From NCBI GenBank assembly GCA_020833645.1, contig JAJHRQ010000013.1, positions 1 to 38,249 of the forward strand: a stretch of DNA of 38,249 bases, in the 5' to 3' direction. The notes under the pieces are model-generated. The model was given only the letters and a program-made list of their open reading frames with translations. It was not told the DNA's origin and did no database searches. Of this stretch, positions 17,288 through 24,966 are shown piece by piece. Source of the DNA: Thermocrinis sp. (lineage in GTDB: Bacteria; Aquificota; Aquificia; Aquificales; Aquificaceae). The translations under genes were made by a program, and so were the position numbers. Position 1 is the first letter of the stretch. Every line of letters starts with the position of its first letter.

Positions 17288-18730
17288 ATGGGACTGAAGG
17301 AACAGCTTGTCCAGGTTCAACCCTTTGTATACAAACTGCCGGAGAATACGGTTCAAGGGCAAAAGGCGCCTGTCTATTTCTATCTTAGCGATAGACTCTT
17401 TGAGACCTTGGAGGAGGATGCCATAAAGCAGGCGGCGAACGCAGCCACCTTGCCGGGGGTGAAAAAGGCCATATATGTGATGCCCGATGTGCATGTAGGT
17501 TATGGCTTTCCCGTTGGTGGTGTAATGGCAACAGACGCTGAGGAGGGTATAATCAGCCCTGGCTCGGTGGGCTACGACATAAACTGCGGAGTAAGGCTCA
17601 TAGCTACAAACCTTACCGCGGATATGGTCTACCCAGTTAGAAGGGAACTTATGAACGAGATACTCAAGAACGTACCCGCAGGCGCGGGTTCCACAGGAAA
17701 GATAAAACTTACCAAGTCTCAGATGGAAGAGGTGGCGGTGAAGGGTGCCCGTTGGGCGGTGGAGCAGGGCTTTGGCTTTTTGGAGGACCTGGAACATATA
17801 GAGAGCGGTGGGGCCCTTCCGAACGCGGACCCTTCTAAGGTTTCAAAGGAGGCCTACGAGAGAGGCTCCGACGAGCTTGGAACAGTGGGCTCGGGCAATC
17901 ACTTCGTGGAGGTGCAAGTAGTAGATGAGGTCTACGACGAGGATATTGCGGAACGTTTGGGCTTAAAGCTTGGTCAAGTTTGCATTATGGTGCACTCGGG
18001 TTCAAGAGGCTTTGGGCATCAGGTCTGCGTGGATTATCTAAAAGTCGCAAAGGACGCCCTTAAAAAATACAAAATAGACATACCAGATATGCAACTTGCC
18101 TGCATGCCCTTTAGCTCTCCCGAGGGGCGAGCGTACTTTTCCGCCATGAACAGTGCTGCAAATTACGCTTTTGCCAACAGGCAGATCTTGGGCTTTTTGA
18201 CTGCAGACACCATAAGACGATTCTTTGGTCTCTCTTGGAAGGATCTGGGCTACAGGCTTATTTACGATTTAGCCCACAACATAGCCAAGTTGGAAAAGCA
18301 CAAGATTGACGGAAAGGTTTTAAAGCTTGTGGTTCACAGAAAGGGTGCCACGAGGGCTTTCCCTCCCTTCAACCCCGAGGTGCCACCAGCCTACAGAGAA
18401 TTGGGTCAACCCGTGCTAATACCAGGTGATGTGGGAAGGTACTCCTTCCTGTTGGTGGGACAAGACAGGAGCATGGAGATCAGCTTTGGTACCGCATGCC
18501 ACGGTGCGGGCAGGCTCATGTCCAGGACTAAAGCAAAGGAATTTGTAAGGAGGGAGGGCTTAGAAAAGGTGCTTGGAGACCTGGTGGTGGTGGCAAGGGG
18601 TAAAGGAACGGTGGCGGAGGAGATCCCGCAGGCTTACAAGGACGTGTCCGAAGTGGTGAGGGTGGTGGATAGCTTGGGCATCGCCAAGCTTGTGTTAAGG
18701 TTGAAACCCCTGGGAACTTTAAAGGGCTGA
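17288..18730 (+). CDS. rtcB: RNA-splicing ligase RtcB
   Basis: A 480-aa RtcB. Visible motifs: SPGSVGYDINCGVR (Mn-binding Asp and Cys), VGSGNHFVEVQ, MVHSGSRGFGHQ, VVHRKGATRAF (the His that carries GMP), and GTACHGAGRLMSR. It joins 2',3'-cyclic phosphate or 3'-phosphate RNA ends to 5'-OH ends in tRNA or rRNA repair. An open frame continues 34 codons upstream into lysA, but family length and the MGLKEQL start support ATG 17288. Archease is not encoded nearby. The stop shares a base with the moaC start (TGATG). Confidence 0.93.
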   Translation: MGLKEQLVQVQPFVYKLPENTVQGQKAPVYFYLSDRLFETLEEDAIKQAANAATLPGVKKAIYVMPDVHVGYGFPVGGVMATDAEEGIISPGSVGYDINCGVRLIATNLTADMVYPVRRELMNEILKNVPAGAGSTGKIKLTKSQMEEVAVKGARWAVEQGFGFLEDLEHIESGGALPNADPSKVSKEAYERGSDELGTVGSGNHFVEVQVVDEVYDEDIAERLGLKLGQVCIMVHSGSRGFGHQVCVDYLKVAKDALKKYKIDIPDMQLACMPFSSPEGRAYFSAMNSAANYAFANRQILGFLTADTIRRFFGLSWKDLGYRLIYDLAHNIAKLEKHKIDGKVLKLVVHRKGATRAFPPFNPEVPPAYRELGQPVLIPGDVGRYSFLLVGQDRSMEISFGTACHGAGRLMSRTKAKEFVRREGLEKVLGDLVVVARGKGTVAEEIPQAYKDVSEVVRVVDSLGIAKLVLRLKPLGTLKG

Positions 18731-19476
18731 TGCGCACAGTGGATGTATCACTAAAGCCAATAACTTTAAGACTGGCAAAGGCCTATGGCAGGATCTCCTT
18801 AAAGAAAGAGACTGTTAAAAAGATAAGGGAAGGCACAGTGCCCAAGGGGGATGTGTTGAGTGCTTGCAAGGTTGCTGGCTTGATGGCTGTGAAAAGGACC
18901 GGGGAGCTTTTACCCTTCTGCCATCCCATTCCCTTGGAGCATGCGGAGCTTGACGTGAAGCTGGGCGAAGACCGTCTGGAGGTCTTTTCCTTGGTGCTTG
19001 GCACCTCAAAAACGGGCTATGAGATGGAGGCGCTCACTGCGGTATCTGTAGCCCTTCTGACGGTCTATGATATGTGCAAAGGCTTGGACGATAGCATGGT
19101 CATAGAGGAGATCAAGCTGTTGGAAAAGTCTGGAGGAAAATCCCAATGGGGCAAACCCTTGAAGGGCAAAAAGGTTCTCATAAATAGTGAGGAGTTTAGG
19201 GAACTCATCAAAGAGTATGTTCTAAAGCTTGAGGGGGATGTGGTTGAAGGTGGAGACTTTGACCTACTTATCAGCACCCAGAGGGAAGATATGGAGGAAT
19301 TCTCCGGTCTTTCTGCGGTTATAAACAGCCATCTCTTTTCTGTGCTTCCCACCGAGTTAAGGGAGGGTGCGCGGGTTGGAAGGAGGGATGGCTACACGGT
19401 GGTGCAGTTGCAACCCTCCGAAAAGCTGATAAGGGCTTTCTTTGAAGGCTTTGGAAGTCTTTTAGGAAATTGGTAA
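18730..19476 (+). CDS. moaC: MoaC with an extra C-terminal domain
   Basis: Residues 1-140 are a MoaC: KGDVLSACKVAGLMAVKRT, LLPFCHPIPLEHAELD, GYEMEALTAVSVALLTVYDM and the catalytic CKGLDDSMVIEEI. MoaC makes cyclic pyranopterin monophosphate in molybdenum cofactor synthesis. Normal MoaC ends soon after; here about 108 more residues follow (from about 141), including DFDLLISTQREDMEE and RVGRRDGYTVVQLQPSEK. I do not recognise this part with certainty; it may be a shortened MoaB/MogA-like or nucleotidyltransferase-like fold. It overlaps rtcB by one base; the tRNA gene begins 2 bp after its stop on the other strand. Confidence 0.85.
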   Translation: MRTVDVSLKPITLRLAKAYGRISLKKETVKKIREGTVPKGDVLSACKVAGLMAVKRTGELLPFCHPIPLEHAELDVKLGEDRLEVFSLVLGTSKTGYEMEALTAVSVALLTVYDMCKGLDDSMVIEEIKLLEKSGGKSQWGKPLKGKKVLINSEEFRELIKEYVLKLEGDVVEGGDFDLLISTQREDMEEFSGLSAVINSHLFSVLPTELREGARVGRRDGYTVVQLQPSEKLIRAFFEGFGSLLGNW

Positions 19477-19477
19477 A

Positions 19478-19550
19478 TAGGCGCAGGCGGACTCGAACCG
19501 CCGACCTCTGGCGTGTCGGGCCAGCGCTCTACCAGCTGAGCTATGCGCCT
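19478..19550 (-). tRNA. tRNA-Val (anticodon GAC), with C33
   Basis: A full cloverleaf of 73 nt: acceptor AGGCGCA/TGCGCCT (7 perfect pairs), D arm GCTC-AGCTGGTA-GAGC, anticodon arm CTGGC-CCGACAC-GCCAG, T arm GGCGG-TTCGAGT-CCGCC, discriminator A. CCA is not encoded. The anticodon GAC reads GUC/GUU (valine); A73 agrees with valine. Position 33 is C instead of the nearly universal U. Confidence 0.92.
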
Positions 19551-19555
19551 TAGTC

Positions 19556-19565
19556 TATAATTATA
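19556..19565. promoter_or_regulatory. Palindromic -10 shared by tRNA-Val and SDR gene
   Basis: TATAATTATA is its own reverse complement, so it offers a perfect TATAAT in both directions: one 11 bp before the SDR ATG (19572) and one about 10 bp before the tRNA 5' end (19550). -35 boxes are weak on both sides. Confidence 0.5.
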
Positions 19566-19571
19566 ACCCAA

Positions 19572-20300
19572 ATGCAAAAAGTTGCCCTAATAACCGGTGC
19601 AAGGCGTGTGGGCTTTGAAATCGCCAAAGGGCTTTTGAAGGAAGGTTGGCGATTGGCGGTGGTTTATCACACCTCTCAAGAGGTAGTGGAGGAATTAAAA
19701 AAATATGGAGAGGTGGAAGGAATAAAGGCTGACCTTTCGGACTTTTCCTCCTACCAAAGGGTGGTGGCTCAGACGGTGGAGAGGTTCGGAAGGGTGGATG
19801 CCCTTTTGCACTTGGCGAGCCCTTACTATCCCACTCCCTTAGAGAGCCTTAGCCTTGAGGATTTTATGAACCACCTTATGCCCATAGCCACCGCCTTTTT
19901 GTTTTTGACTAAAGAATGTGCCAAGTATATGCAAAAGAACAGCCAAAGTCCCAAGGGAAGGATAGTTGCCTTTGGCGATTGGGCTACCAACACCACACCT
20001 TACAAAAACTATTCTGCCTATTTCCTTGCCAAGGGGGCACTGCATACTGCCATAAAGGTTCTGGCAAAGGAGTTGGCACCGCACATTTTGGTAAACGGCA
20101 TAGCCTTGGGTCCTACCCTAAAGCCTCCTGACTTTTCCCAAGAAAGGTGGGACGCCTACATACAAAAAACGCCCTTGAAGAGGGAGGTATCTTTGGAGGA
20201 TGTGGTGGAGCTAACGAAATATCTGCTAGGGGTGGAGACCATGACCGGTGAGATCATAAACTTAGACAGCGGAAGGCACGTGGCGGGCGAATGTACTTAA
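19572..20300 (+). CDS. Short-chain dehydrogenase/reductase, pteridine-reductase-like (FolM/PTR1 type)
   Basis: A 242-aa classical SDR: cofactor loop ALITGARRVGFEIA at the N-terminus, a LLHLASPYY strand, catalytic Tyr150 and Lys154 in YSAYFLAK, and a C-terminal TGEIINLDSGRHV. The TGxRRxG form of the cofactor loop is typical of pteridine reductases such as FolM and PTR1, which use NADPH to reduce dihydropterins; a 3-oxoacyl-ACP reductase-like role is the alternative. A palindromic TATAAT ends 11 bp upstream and no Shine-Dalgarno is seen. It overlaps the YdcH-like gene by 4 bp tail to tail. Confidence 0.75.
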   Translation: MQKVALITGARRVGFEIAKGLLKEGWRLAVVYHTSQEVVEELKKYGEVEGIKADLSDFSSYQRVVAQTVERFGRVDALLHLASPYYPTPLESLSLEDFMNHLMPIATAFLFLTKECAKYMQKNSQSPKGRIVAFGDWATNTTPYKNYSAYFLAKGALHTAIKVLAKELAPHILVNGIALGPTLKPPDFSQERWDAYIQKTPLKREVSLEDVVELTKYLLGVETMTGEIINLDSGRHVAGECT

Positions 20301-20524
20301 ACCTTCTGACTGTTTAAAAACTCCTGAATTTTCAACTCCATCATATCCTTGTGATAGAGCCTCTCCTTTTTGAGCTTTTCCAGTTCCATCTCCAAGTCAT
20401 GGGTCATGGGATGATGCTTTTCCAACTTGTCTATTTGCTTGTCAAGCTCTTCGTGCTTTTCGTAGTGATACCTAAACTCTTTGTCCTCTTGGAGAAGCTT
20501 TTGGATGATTTCTTCCCTTGTCAT
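20297..20524 (-). CDS. YdcH/DUF465-like small protein
   Basis: A 75-aa, highly charged helical protein with the DUF465 pattern: LLQEDKEFRYHYEKHEELDK, then IDKLEKHHPMTHDLEMELEK and a LKKERLYHKDMME segment. Members are short antiparallel helical hairpins of unknown function. Its ATG overlaps the stop of the membrane-protein gene (ATGA). Last gene of the six-gene minus operon. Confidence 0.7.
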   Translation of the reverse strand: MTREEIIQKLLQEDKEFRYHYEKHEELDKQIDKLEKHHPMTHDLEMELEKLKKERLYHKDMMELKIQEFLNSQKV

Positions 20525-20928
20525 ATTAGGTCCTCCTCTCTTGGTCTTAATAATATTAAACCGGAAACTGTTAGCAGGTAGCCCTCAATCAAAAGGGCAA
20601 GGCTCGCAAAGACTATAAAAACCAAAAAGCTAAAGGCAAAGGGAATACCCACCAAAAAGTAAAGCCAAAAGTAGCGGGCGGTTGCCCTCTGACTCCAGTA
20701 GGGCTCCTCCACTTTGATGGGGAACAGCCTTTTACGTAAAAACAGGGCTAAGGAAATAAAGATCACACCCAAGAGCAGGTTAAAGGCGAGCATACCCAAA
20801 ACCAAGTTGGGATGCAAAGGCAGTTTAAAGTAAGGATACAGGGGAAGGCACCCAAAGAAGATAAGGCTAACAAAGCCCAAAGTGGCAAAGAAGAACTGTC
20901 TTGCCCTTTTAAAATACAGCTCCTTCAT
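20521..20928 (-). CDS. Small integral membrane protein
   Basis: A 135-aa protein with four predicted transmembrane segments (FFFATLGFVSLIFFGCL; LVLGMLAFNLLLGVIFISLA; YFWLYFLVGIPFAFSFLVF; VFASLALLIEGYLLTVSGLI) and charged ends (MKELYFKRARQ, RPREEDLI). I do not recognise the family. The ATG at 20928 overlaps the truA stop; the open frame upstream of it merely runs inside truA. Flanking overlaps of 4 bp on both sides show coupled expression with truA and the YdcH-like gene. Confidence 0.65.
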   Translation of the reverse strand: MKELYFKRARQFFFATLGFVSLIFFGCLPLYPYFKLPLHPNLVLGMLAFNLLLGVIFISLALFLRKRLFPIKVEEPYWSQRATARYFWLYFLVGIPFAFSFLVFIVFASLALLIEGYLLTVSGLILLRPREEDLI

Positions 20929-21647
20929 AGAAAAACCTTCTCCAAGGTTAAGCCCTTTGCCTGGGCGGTGTAGGGGCACTTTTTCCCCTTTAAAAACTCC
21001 CTTATGTCCTCTAAGGAAAGCTTGCCCATTCCCAAGTATATAAGGGCACCCGCTATGCGCCTTACCATGTATCTTAAAAATCTCTTTGCCCTCACCCTTA
21101 TCTCCACTATGCCTTCGTTTTCCACCACCTCGCACTCCTCAATCTCCACAAAGGGGTCTTCTTCTCCCTCCAGCTTGGCAAAGCCCGAAAAGTCGTGCCT
21201 ACCCAAGAACAGCCCGGAAGCCTTTTTCATCTCTTCAAGTTTTAAAGTATAAGGGAGCCTCCAAAGGAAGGGCTCCAAAAAGGGATTCCTTGCGTGAGAA
21301 GGATAGACCCTGTATACGTAAAGTTTGCCCTTTACCGAATACCTTGCGTTGAATTTTTCTTCCGCCAGCCATACTTCAGAAACTCCCACATCCTCGGGCA
21401 GGAGGGCGTTTAGCGCCTTCAAGAGACTATCCGGAGGAAAGAACTTTGAAGCTTTGAAGTTTGCTATGTAGTCTTTGGCATGCACGCCCGCATCCGTCCT
21501 GCAACAGCCCGTCGGTCTTATGCTCCTTCCAAACAGCTCACCAATAGCCTTCTCCAGAACTCCCTGCACCGTCCTTAAGCCTGGTTGCACCTGCCAGCCG
21601 TGAAAGTTTGTGCCCACAAAGGAAAGCCGAAGGCAGTAATTATGCAT
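20925..21647 (-). CDS. truA: tRNA pseudouridine synthase A
   Basis: A 240-aa TruA making pseudouridine 38-40 in the anticodon arm. The catalytic Asp lies in CCRTDAGVHAKDY, and the family's FHGWQVQPGLRTVQGVLE, YVYRVY and RFLRYMVRRIAGALIYLG blocks are present. Its start overlaps dnaG by 8 bp and its stop overlaps the membrane-protein gene. Confidence 0.93.
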   Translation of the reverse strand: MHNYCLRLSFVGTNFHGWQVQPGLRTVQGVLEKAIGELFGRSIRPTGCCRTDAGVHAKDYIANFKASKFFPPDSLLKALNALLPEDVGVSEVWLAEEKFNARYSVKGKLYVYRVYPSHARNPFLEPFLWRLPYTLKLEEMKKASGLFLGRHDFSGFAKLEGEEDPFVEIEECEVVENEGIVEIRVRAKRFLRYMVRRIAGALIYLGMGKLSLEDIREFLKGKKCPYTAQAKGLTLEKVFL

Positions 21648-23181
21648 TTCTTATTCCCCTGAGCCTAACAGGTTCTTTCCTACTTCTTATCTTTTCCAAA
21701 CTGATATCCTCCTCCACACTTGGGTCTGGCGTTAGCTTTTTTAGGCTCTCCTCAAAGGCCCTCTGTGGGTCATAAAAGCTCTGTCTTTTAACCTCCTCTG
21801 GGATCAGGTGATAGTCTTCTCTGATTATGGCTTCTGCCAACTCCATGGCGTAGGGAGAAAGGTTAACCTTTTTTAAGAGTTCATCGCCACCAAGCCCTGT
21901 GTATAGCCCGTAGAGGAATACCCTTTCGTGGTAGCTTAGCTTTTGTCCCTCCCTTGAGCTTTCTATTTTCTTCTGGCGGGAGAGGTGCTCTCCTATCTTC
22001 TCCTTTAGAACCGCCATTGGTAGGTTTGTTTTCTTTGAGAGCGTGCTCAAAAGTTCCATCTGACGGACTTTGTCCTTTACAAAGGCACAAAAATAAAGGT
22101 AGTCCTCTAAAGTCTGCTTGCTGTTTTCCTTTAAAAGGCTATCAAAGATCTCCTCCGCGCTTTCTATGGATTTTCTTAGCTCACTGGCAAACTTTTTTAC
22201 GTAGGTGTCTGGGTCTTCTCCCTCTGGGAGCAAAAGGACCTTTACCTTTATTCCTTCCCTTAAAAGGTAGGGTGCGGTTTGCCTTACTGCCCTCCTGCCC
22301 GCCTGGTCTCCATCAAAGAGTAGCACCACCTCCTGCACATAGGCGGATAAAAGCTTTGCATGCTCTTGCCCAAAGGAGGTTCCCATCACCGCCACCGTCT
22401 CTTGAAAGCCCTCCTGATGCATACTCATCACATCAAAGTATCCTTCCACAAGGATCGCCCTCTTCCTCTCCTTTATGTAGCCAAGCCCTTCATAAAAGCC
22501 AAAGAGGATTTCCCTTTTTTTGAAAAACTCCGTCTCGGGAGAGTTTATGTATTTGGGACCTGCGTCCGTCAGAGTTCTACCACCAAAGCCTACAGTGTTT
22601 CCCCTTTGGTCCCTTATGGGAATGATGAGCCTGCCCGCAAAGAGGTCCTTGTAATGTTTTTCGTCTATCTTTAAAAGGTTGCCCGTCTTCTCGTAGAGGG
22701 ATAACAGTTGGTTTTCCCTTAGAAAGTCCAAAAGTTCCTCCGAGGAGGGCGAGTATCCGAGCCTGAACTTCTTTATAGTCCTCTCTGATATACCCCTCTC
22801 TTTGAGGTAATCAACCACCTTTGGATTCTCCTTTAGCTTTCTGTGATAGTATTCCGCCACCAGGTCAAGGGCATTCAAAAGGTTCTCGTCCTTTTTTTTG
22901 CGTTCCAGCTTGACGGGTATTTTGTACTTCTTTGCCAGTTCTAAGAGGGCTTCCGTATAGGTCAGGTTTTCATAGAGTGCCACAAACTTTACCGCATCGC
23001 CCCCCACATCACAACCAAAGCACTTCCATATACCCTTTGAGGGAGATACATACAAAGAGGGGTTGTTGTCCGGATGAAAGGGACACCTTGCCCTGTAGTT
23101 GCTACCACTTCTCTCAAGGTCTATGTAAGAGGAGATTACATCCACTATGTCAAGTTTTTTTACTATCTCTCGGAGGTCCAT
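21640..23181 (-). CDS. dnaG: DNA primase
   Basis: A 513-aa bacterial primase. N-terminal CHC2 zinc ribbon with C33, H36, C54 and C57; primase core with AGRLIIPIRDQRGNTVGFGG; TOPRIM domain with LVEGYFDVMSMHQ and LLFDGDQAGRRA; C-terminal helicase-interaction region is short. It synthesises RNA primers for Okazaki fragments with DnaB. A GAGG six bases before the ATG lies in the end of prfA, whose stop is one base away. Part of the rpmE-prfA-dnaG-truA operon, not the usual rpsU-dnaG-rpoD set. Confidence 0.95.
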   Translation of the reverse strand: MDLREIVKKLDIVDVISSYIDLERSGSNYRARCPFHPDNNPSLYVSPSKGIWKCFGCDVGGDAVKFVALYENLTYTEALLELAKKYKIPVKLERKKKDENLLNALDLVAEYYHRKLKENPKVVDYLKERGISERTIKKFRLGYSPSSEELLDFLRENQLLSLYEKTGNLLKIDEKHYKDLFAGRLIIPIRDQRGNTVGFGGRTLTDAGPKYINSPETEFFKKREILFGFYEGLGYIKERKRAILVEGYFDVMSMHQEGFQETVAVMGTSFGQEHAKLLSAYVQEVVLLFDGDQAGRRAVRQTAPYLLREGIKVKVLLLPEGEDPDTYVKKFASELRKSIESAEEIFDSLLKENSKQTLEDYLYFCAFVKDKVRQMELLSTLSKKTNLPMAVLKEKIGEHLSRQKKIESSREGQKLSYHERVFLYGLYTGLGGDELLKKVNLSPYAMELAEAIIREDYHLIPEEVKRQSFYDPQRAFEESLKKLTPDPSVEEDISLEKIRSRKEPVRLRGIRNA

Positions 23182-23182
23182 A

Positions 23183-24265
23183 TCAAACCTCTTGCAGTGA
23201 GGCGCGCAGTCTCTCCTCTATTTCGTGTTCCTCTAAGGCGGAGATGATCTCGTCAAGCTTTCCTTCTAAGATGTCCTGAAGGCGGTGGGAGGTGTAGTTG
23301 ATGCGATGGTCTGTGACCCTGTTTTGTAAAAAGTTGTAGGTTCTGATCTTTTCGCTCCTTTCTCCAGTTCCCACCTGCTCCCTCCTCTCCTGTGCGATCT
23401 TTTCTTCTTTTTGCCTCTCGTAGTAATCCTTTAGCCTTGCGTAAAGTATTTTCATGGCCTTTAGTTTATTCTGAAATTGGGAACGCTCGTCTTGGCAAGT
23501 TACCACTATCCCCGTAGGTATGTGGGTAATCCGTACTGCAGTTTCGGTGGTATTCACATACTGCCCACCCGCACCACTGGCACGAAAGGTTTCTATCTTT
23601 AGGTCCTCTGGGTTTATTTGCACCTCTGTCTCGTCTGCCTCAGGAAGAACAGCCACTGTGGCGGTGGAGGTGTGTATTCTTCCTCCCGATTCTGTTTTCG
23701 GCACCCTTTGAACCCTATGAACCCCACTTTCGTACTTTAGCTTTGAGTAAGCATCCTTACCTTCAATTAAGACTATAACCTCCTTGTATCCTCCAAGCCC
23801 TGTCCTTTGGGCGCTAAGTATGGAAAACTTCCAGCCTTTTTCCTCTGCGTACTTTTGATACATGTTCAACAAGTCGGCAGCAAAGAGTGCAGCCTCTTCG
23901 CCACCAACCCCCGCCCTGATCTCTAGTATAACATTTTTAGAGTCCTTTTCATCCTTTGGAACCAACAGCCGTTTTATCTCCTTTTCTAACTCCTCCTTTT
24001 CTTTTTCTAACCTTTTGAGTTCCTCCTTTGCTAAATCTTCAAACTCCTTGTTTTCCAAAAGCTCCTTAGCAAATTCAATATCCTTCTTTATCTTTACGTA
24101 TCTGTTGTATGCCTCGTAGGCAGGTTCCAACTCCTTGAATTCTTTGCTTAGCTTAGAGTAAAGGTCTATGTCTTTTATGATCTCTGGGTCTGAGAGCTTA
24201 GCCTGAAGTTGAATGTATTTTTGGTGTAATACCCGCAGTCTTTCTTCTAAGTCCTTATGAAGCAT
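23183..24265 (-). CDS. prfA: Peptide chain release factor 1
   Basis: A 360-aa class I release factor: coiled-coil N-terminal domain, codon-recognition domain with [15 protein letters not shown] (PxT tripeptide, here PKT, reading UAA/UAG), and the GGQ motif in [14 protein letters not shown] that triggers peptidyl-tRNA hydrolysis. Its length and PxT tripeptide fit RF1 rather than RF2 (SPF). Starts inside rpmE by 11 bp. Confidence 0.93.
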   Translation of the reverse strand: MLHKDLEERLRVLHQKYIQLQAKLSDPEIIKDIDLYSKLSKEFKELEPAYEAYNRYVKIKKDIEFAKELLENKEFEDLAKEELKRLEKEKEELEKEIKRLLVPKDEKDSKNVILEIRAGVGGEEAALFAADLLNMYQKYAEEKGWKFSILSAQRTGLGGYKEVIVLIEGKDAYSKLKYESGVHRVQRVPKTESGGRIHTSTATVAVLPEADETEVQINPEDLKIETFRASGAGGQYVNTTETAVRITHIPTGIVVTCQDERSQFQNKLKAMKILYARLKDYYERQKEEKIAQERREQVGTGERSEKIRTYNFLQNRVTDHRINYTSHRLQDILEGKLDEIISALEEHEIEERLRASLQEV

Positions 24266-24452
24266 CGACGGACTTTCCAGTGGCTTCCAGCAGGAAGGGT
24301 TTTATCCTCAACTTGCCCGTGTAGAAGGGATGGCAAGCGTTGCATACTTCAAGATAGACGGTTCCGCCTTTTGTGGAAAGCAGTGTAAAGGTGTTTCCAC
24401 ATCCGCACACAAAGGTGGTAGGCTTCAACTCAGGATGAATACCCTTTTTCAT
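24255..24452 (-). CDS. rpmE: 50S ribosomal protein L31
   Basis: A 65-aa zinc-binding (C+) type L31: [20 protein letters not shown] opening, with C16, C18, C37 and C40 as ligands and HPFYTGK near the end. GGAGG eight bases upstream of the ATG. First gene of the minus operon leading to dnaG; rpmE-prfA is a common bacterial pairing. Confidence 0.95.
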   Translation of the reverse strand: MKKGIHPELKPTTFVCGCGNTFTLLSTKGGTVYLEVCNACHPFYTGKLRIKPFLLEATGKSVDAS

Positions 24453-24484
24453 TTTTGCACCTCCAAAAGAGCGAGAAGATATAT

Positions 24485-24501
24485 ATTATATCTTTTATAA
24501 T
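24485..24501. promoter_or_regulatory. Divergent -10 elements between rpmE and the DksA-type gene
   Basis: In the 70-bp gap, TATAAT occurs on the minus strand (24490-24485) for rpmE and on the plus strand (24496-24501) for the DksA-type gene. Both genes have strong Shine-Dalgarno sites (GGAGGTGC and AAGGAGGT). -35 boxes are weak. Confidence 0.5.
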
Positions 24502-24522
24502 TAAAAAACAAGGAGGTTTGGT

Positions 24523-24966
24523 ATGCTAACACCAGAACAGTTAAAGGTTTTGAAGGAAAGGCTTGAAGAAGAAAAGGCAAAGCTTTTGGAAAGGTTCAGA
24601 AAAATTGAAGATACGCAGAGTAGGATCGGAGAGCAGATAAGGGAGCCGGGAGACCAAGAGGACATAGGCCAGATGACTTACACCCAAGAGGTCCTTGATA
24701 ACCTCTCCTCAAGGGAGATGTTCGTGATAAGGGAGATAGACTATGCACTGCAAAAGCTTCAAGCGGGCACCTACGGTGTATGCGAGTACTGCGGAGAGTA
24801 CATAGAGTATGAGAGACTGTTGGCTATCCCTTGGACTAGATACCATGCGGTCTGCGCAGAAAAAGCAGAGGAAGAGGGCATAGTGCCTACCTATACACCA
24901 CTTATTTTTGAAGGTACACTTCCGGAGGAAATGGAGATTCAGAGGGAAGATATCACAGAAGCATGA
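24523..24966 (+). CDS. DksA/TraR-type zinc-finger protein
   Basis: A 147-aa protein with an N-terminal helical coiled-coil (about 5-80) carrying acidic residues and a C-terminal DksA-type zinc finger. The ligands read C87, C90, H108, C111 (Cx2C-x17-Hx2C), so the third Cys of the usual four is His. DksA proteins enter the RNA polymerase secondary channel and, with ppGpp, modulate rRNA and other promoters; YocK/YteA-type relatives are possible. AAGGAGG upstream of ATG. The stop overlaps the alcohol dehydrogenase ATG (ATGA). Confidence 0.8.
   Translation: MLTPEQLKVLKERLEEEKAKLLERFRKIEDTQSRIGEQIREPGDQEDIGQMTYTQEVLDNLSSREMFVIREIDYALQKLQAGTYGVCEYCGEYIEYERLLAIPWTRYHAVCAEKAEEEGIVPTYTPLIFEGTLPEEMEIQREDITEA

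Noticed and set aside
20929-21135. N-terminal extension of the small membrane protein.
   Set aside because: It lies inside truA in another frame, is Gly/Lys-rich and unlike a membrane protein; ATG 20928 overlaps the truA stop.
22360-22674. Plus-strand frames of 100-190 aa within dnaG.
   Set aside because: They are antisense shadows with Ser/Pro/Leu-rich composition and no start signals.
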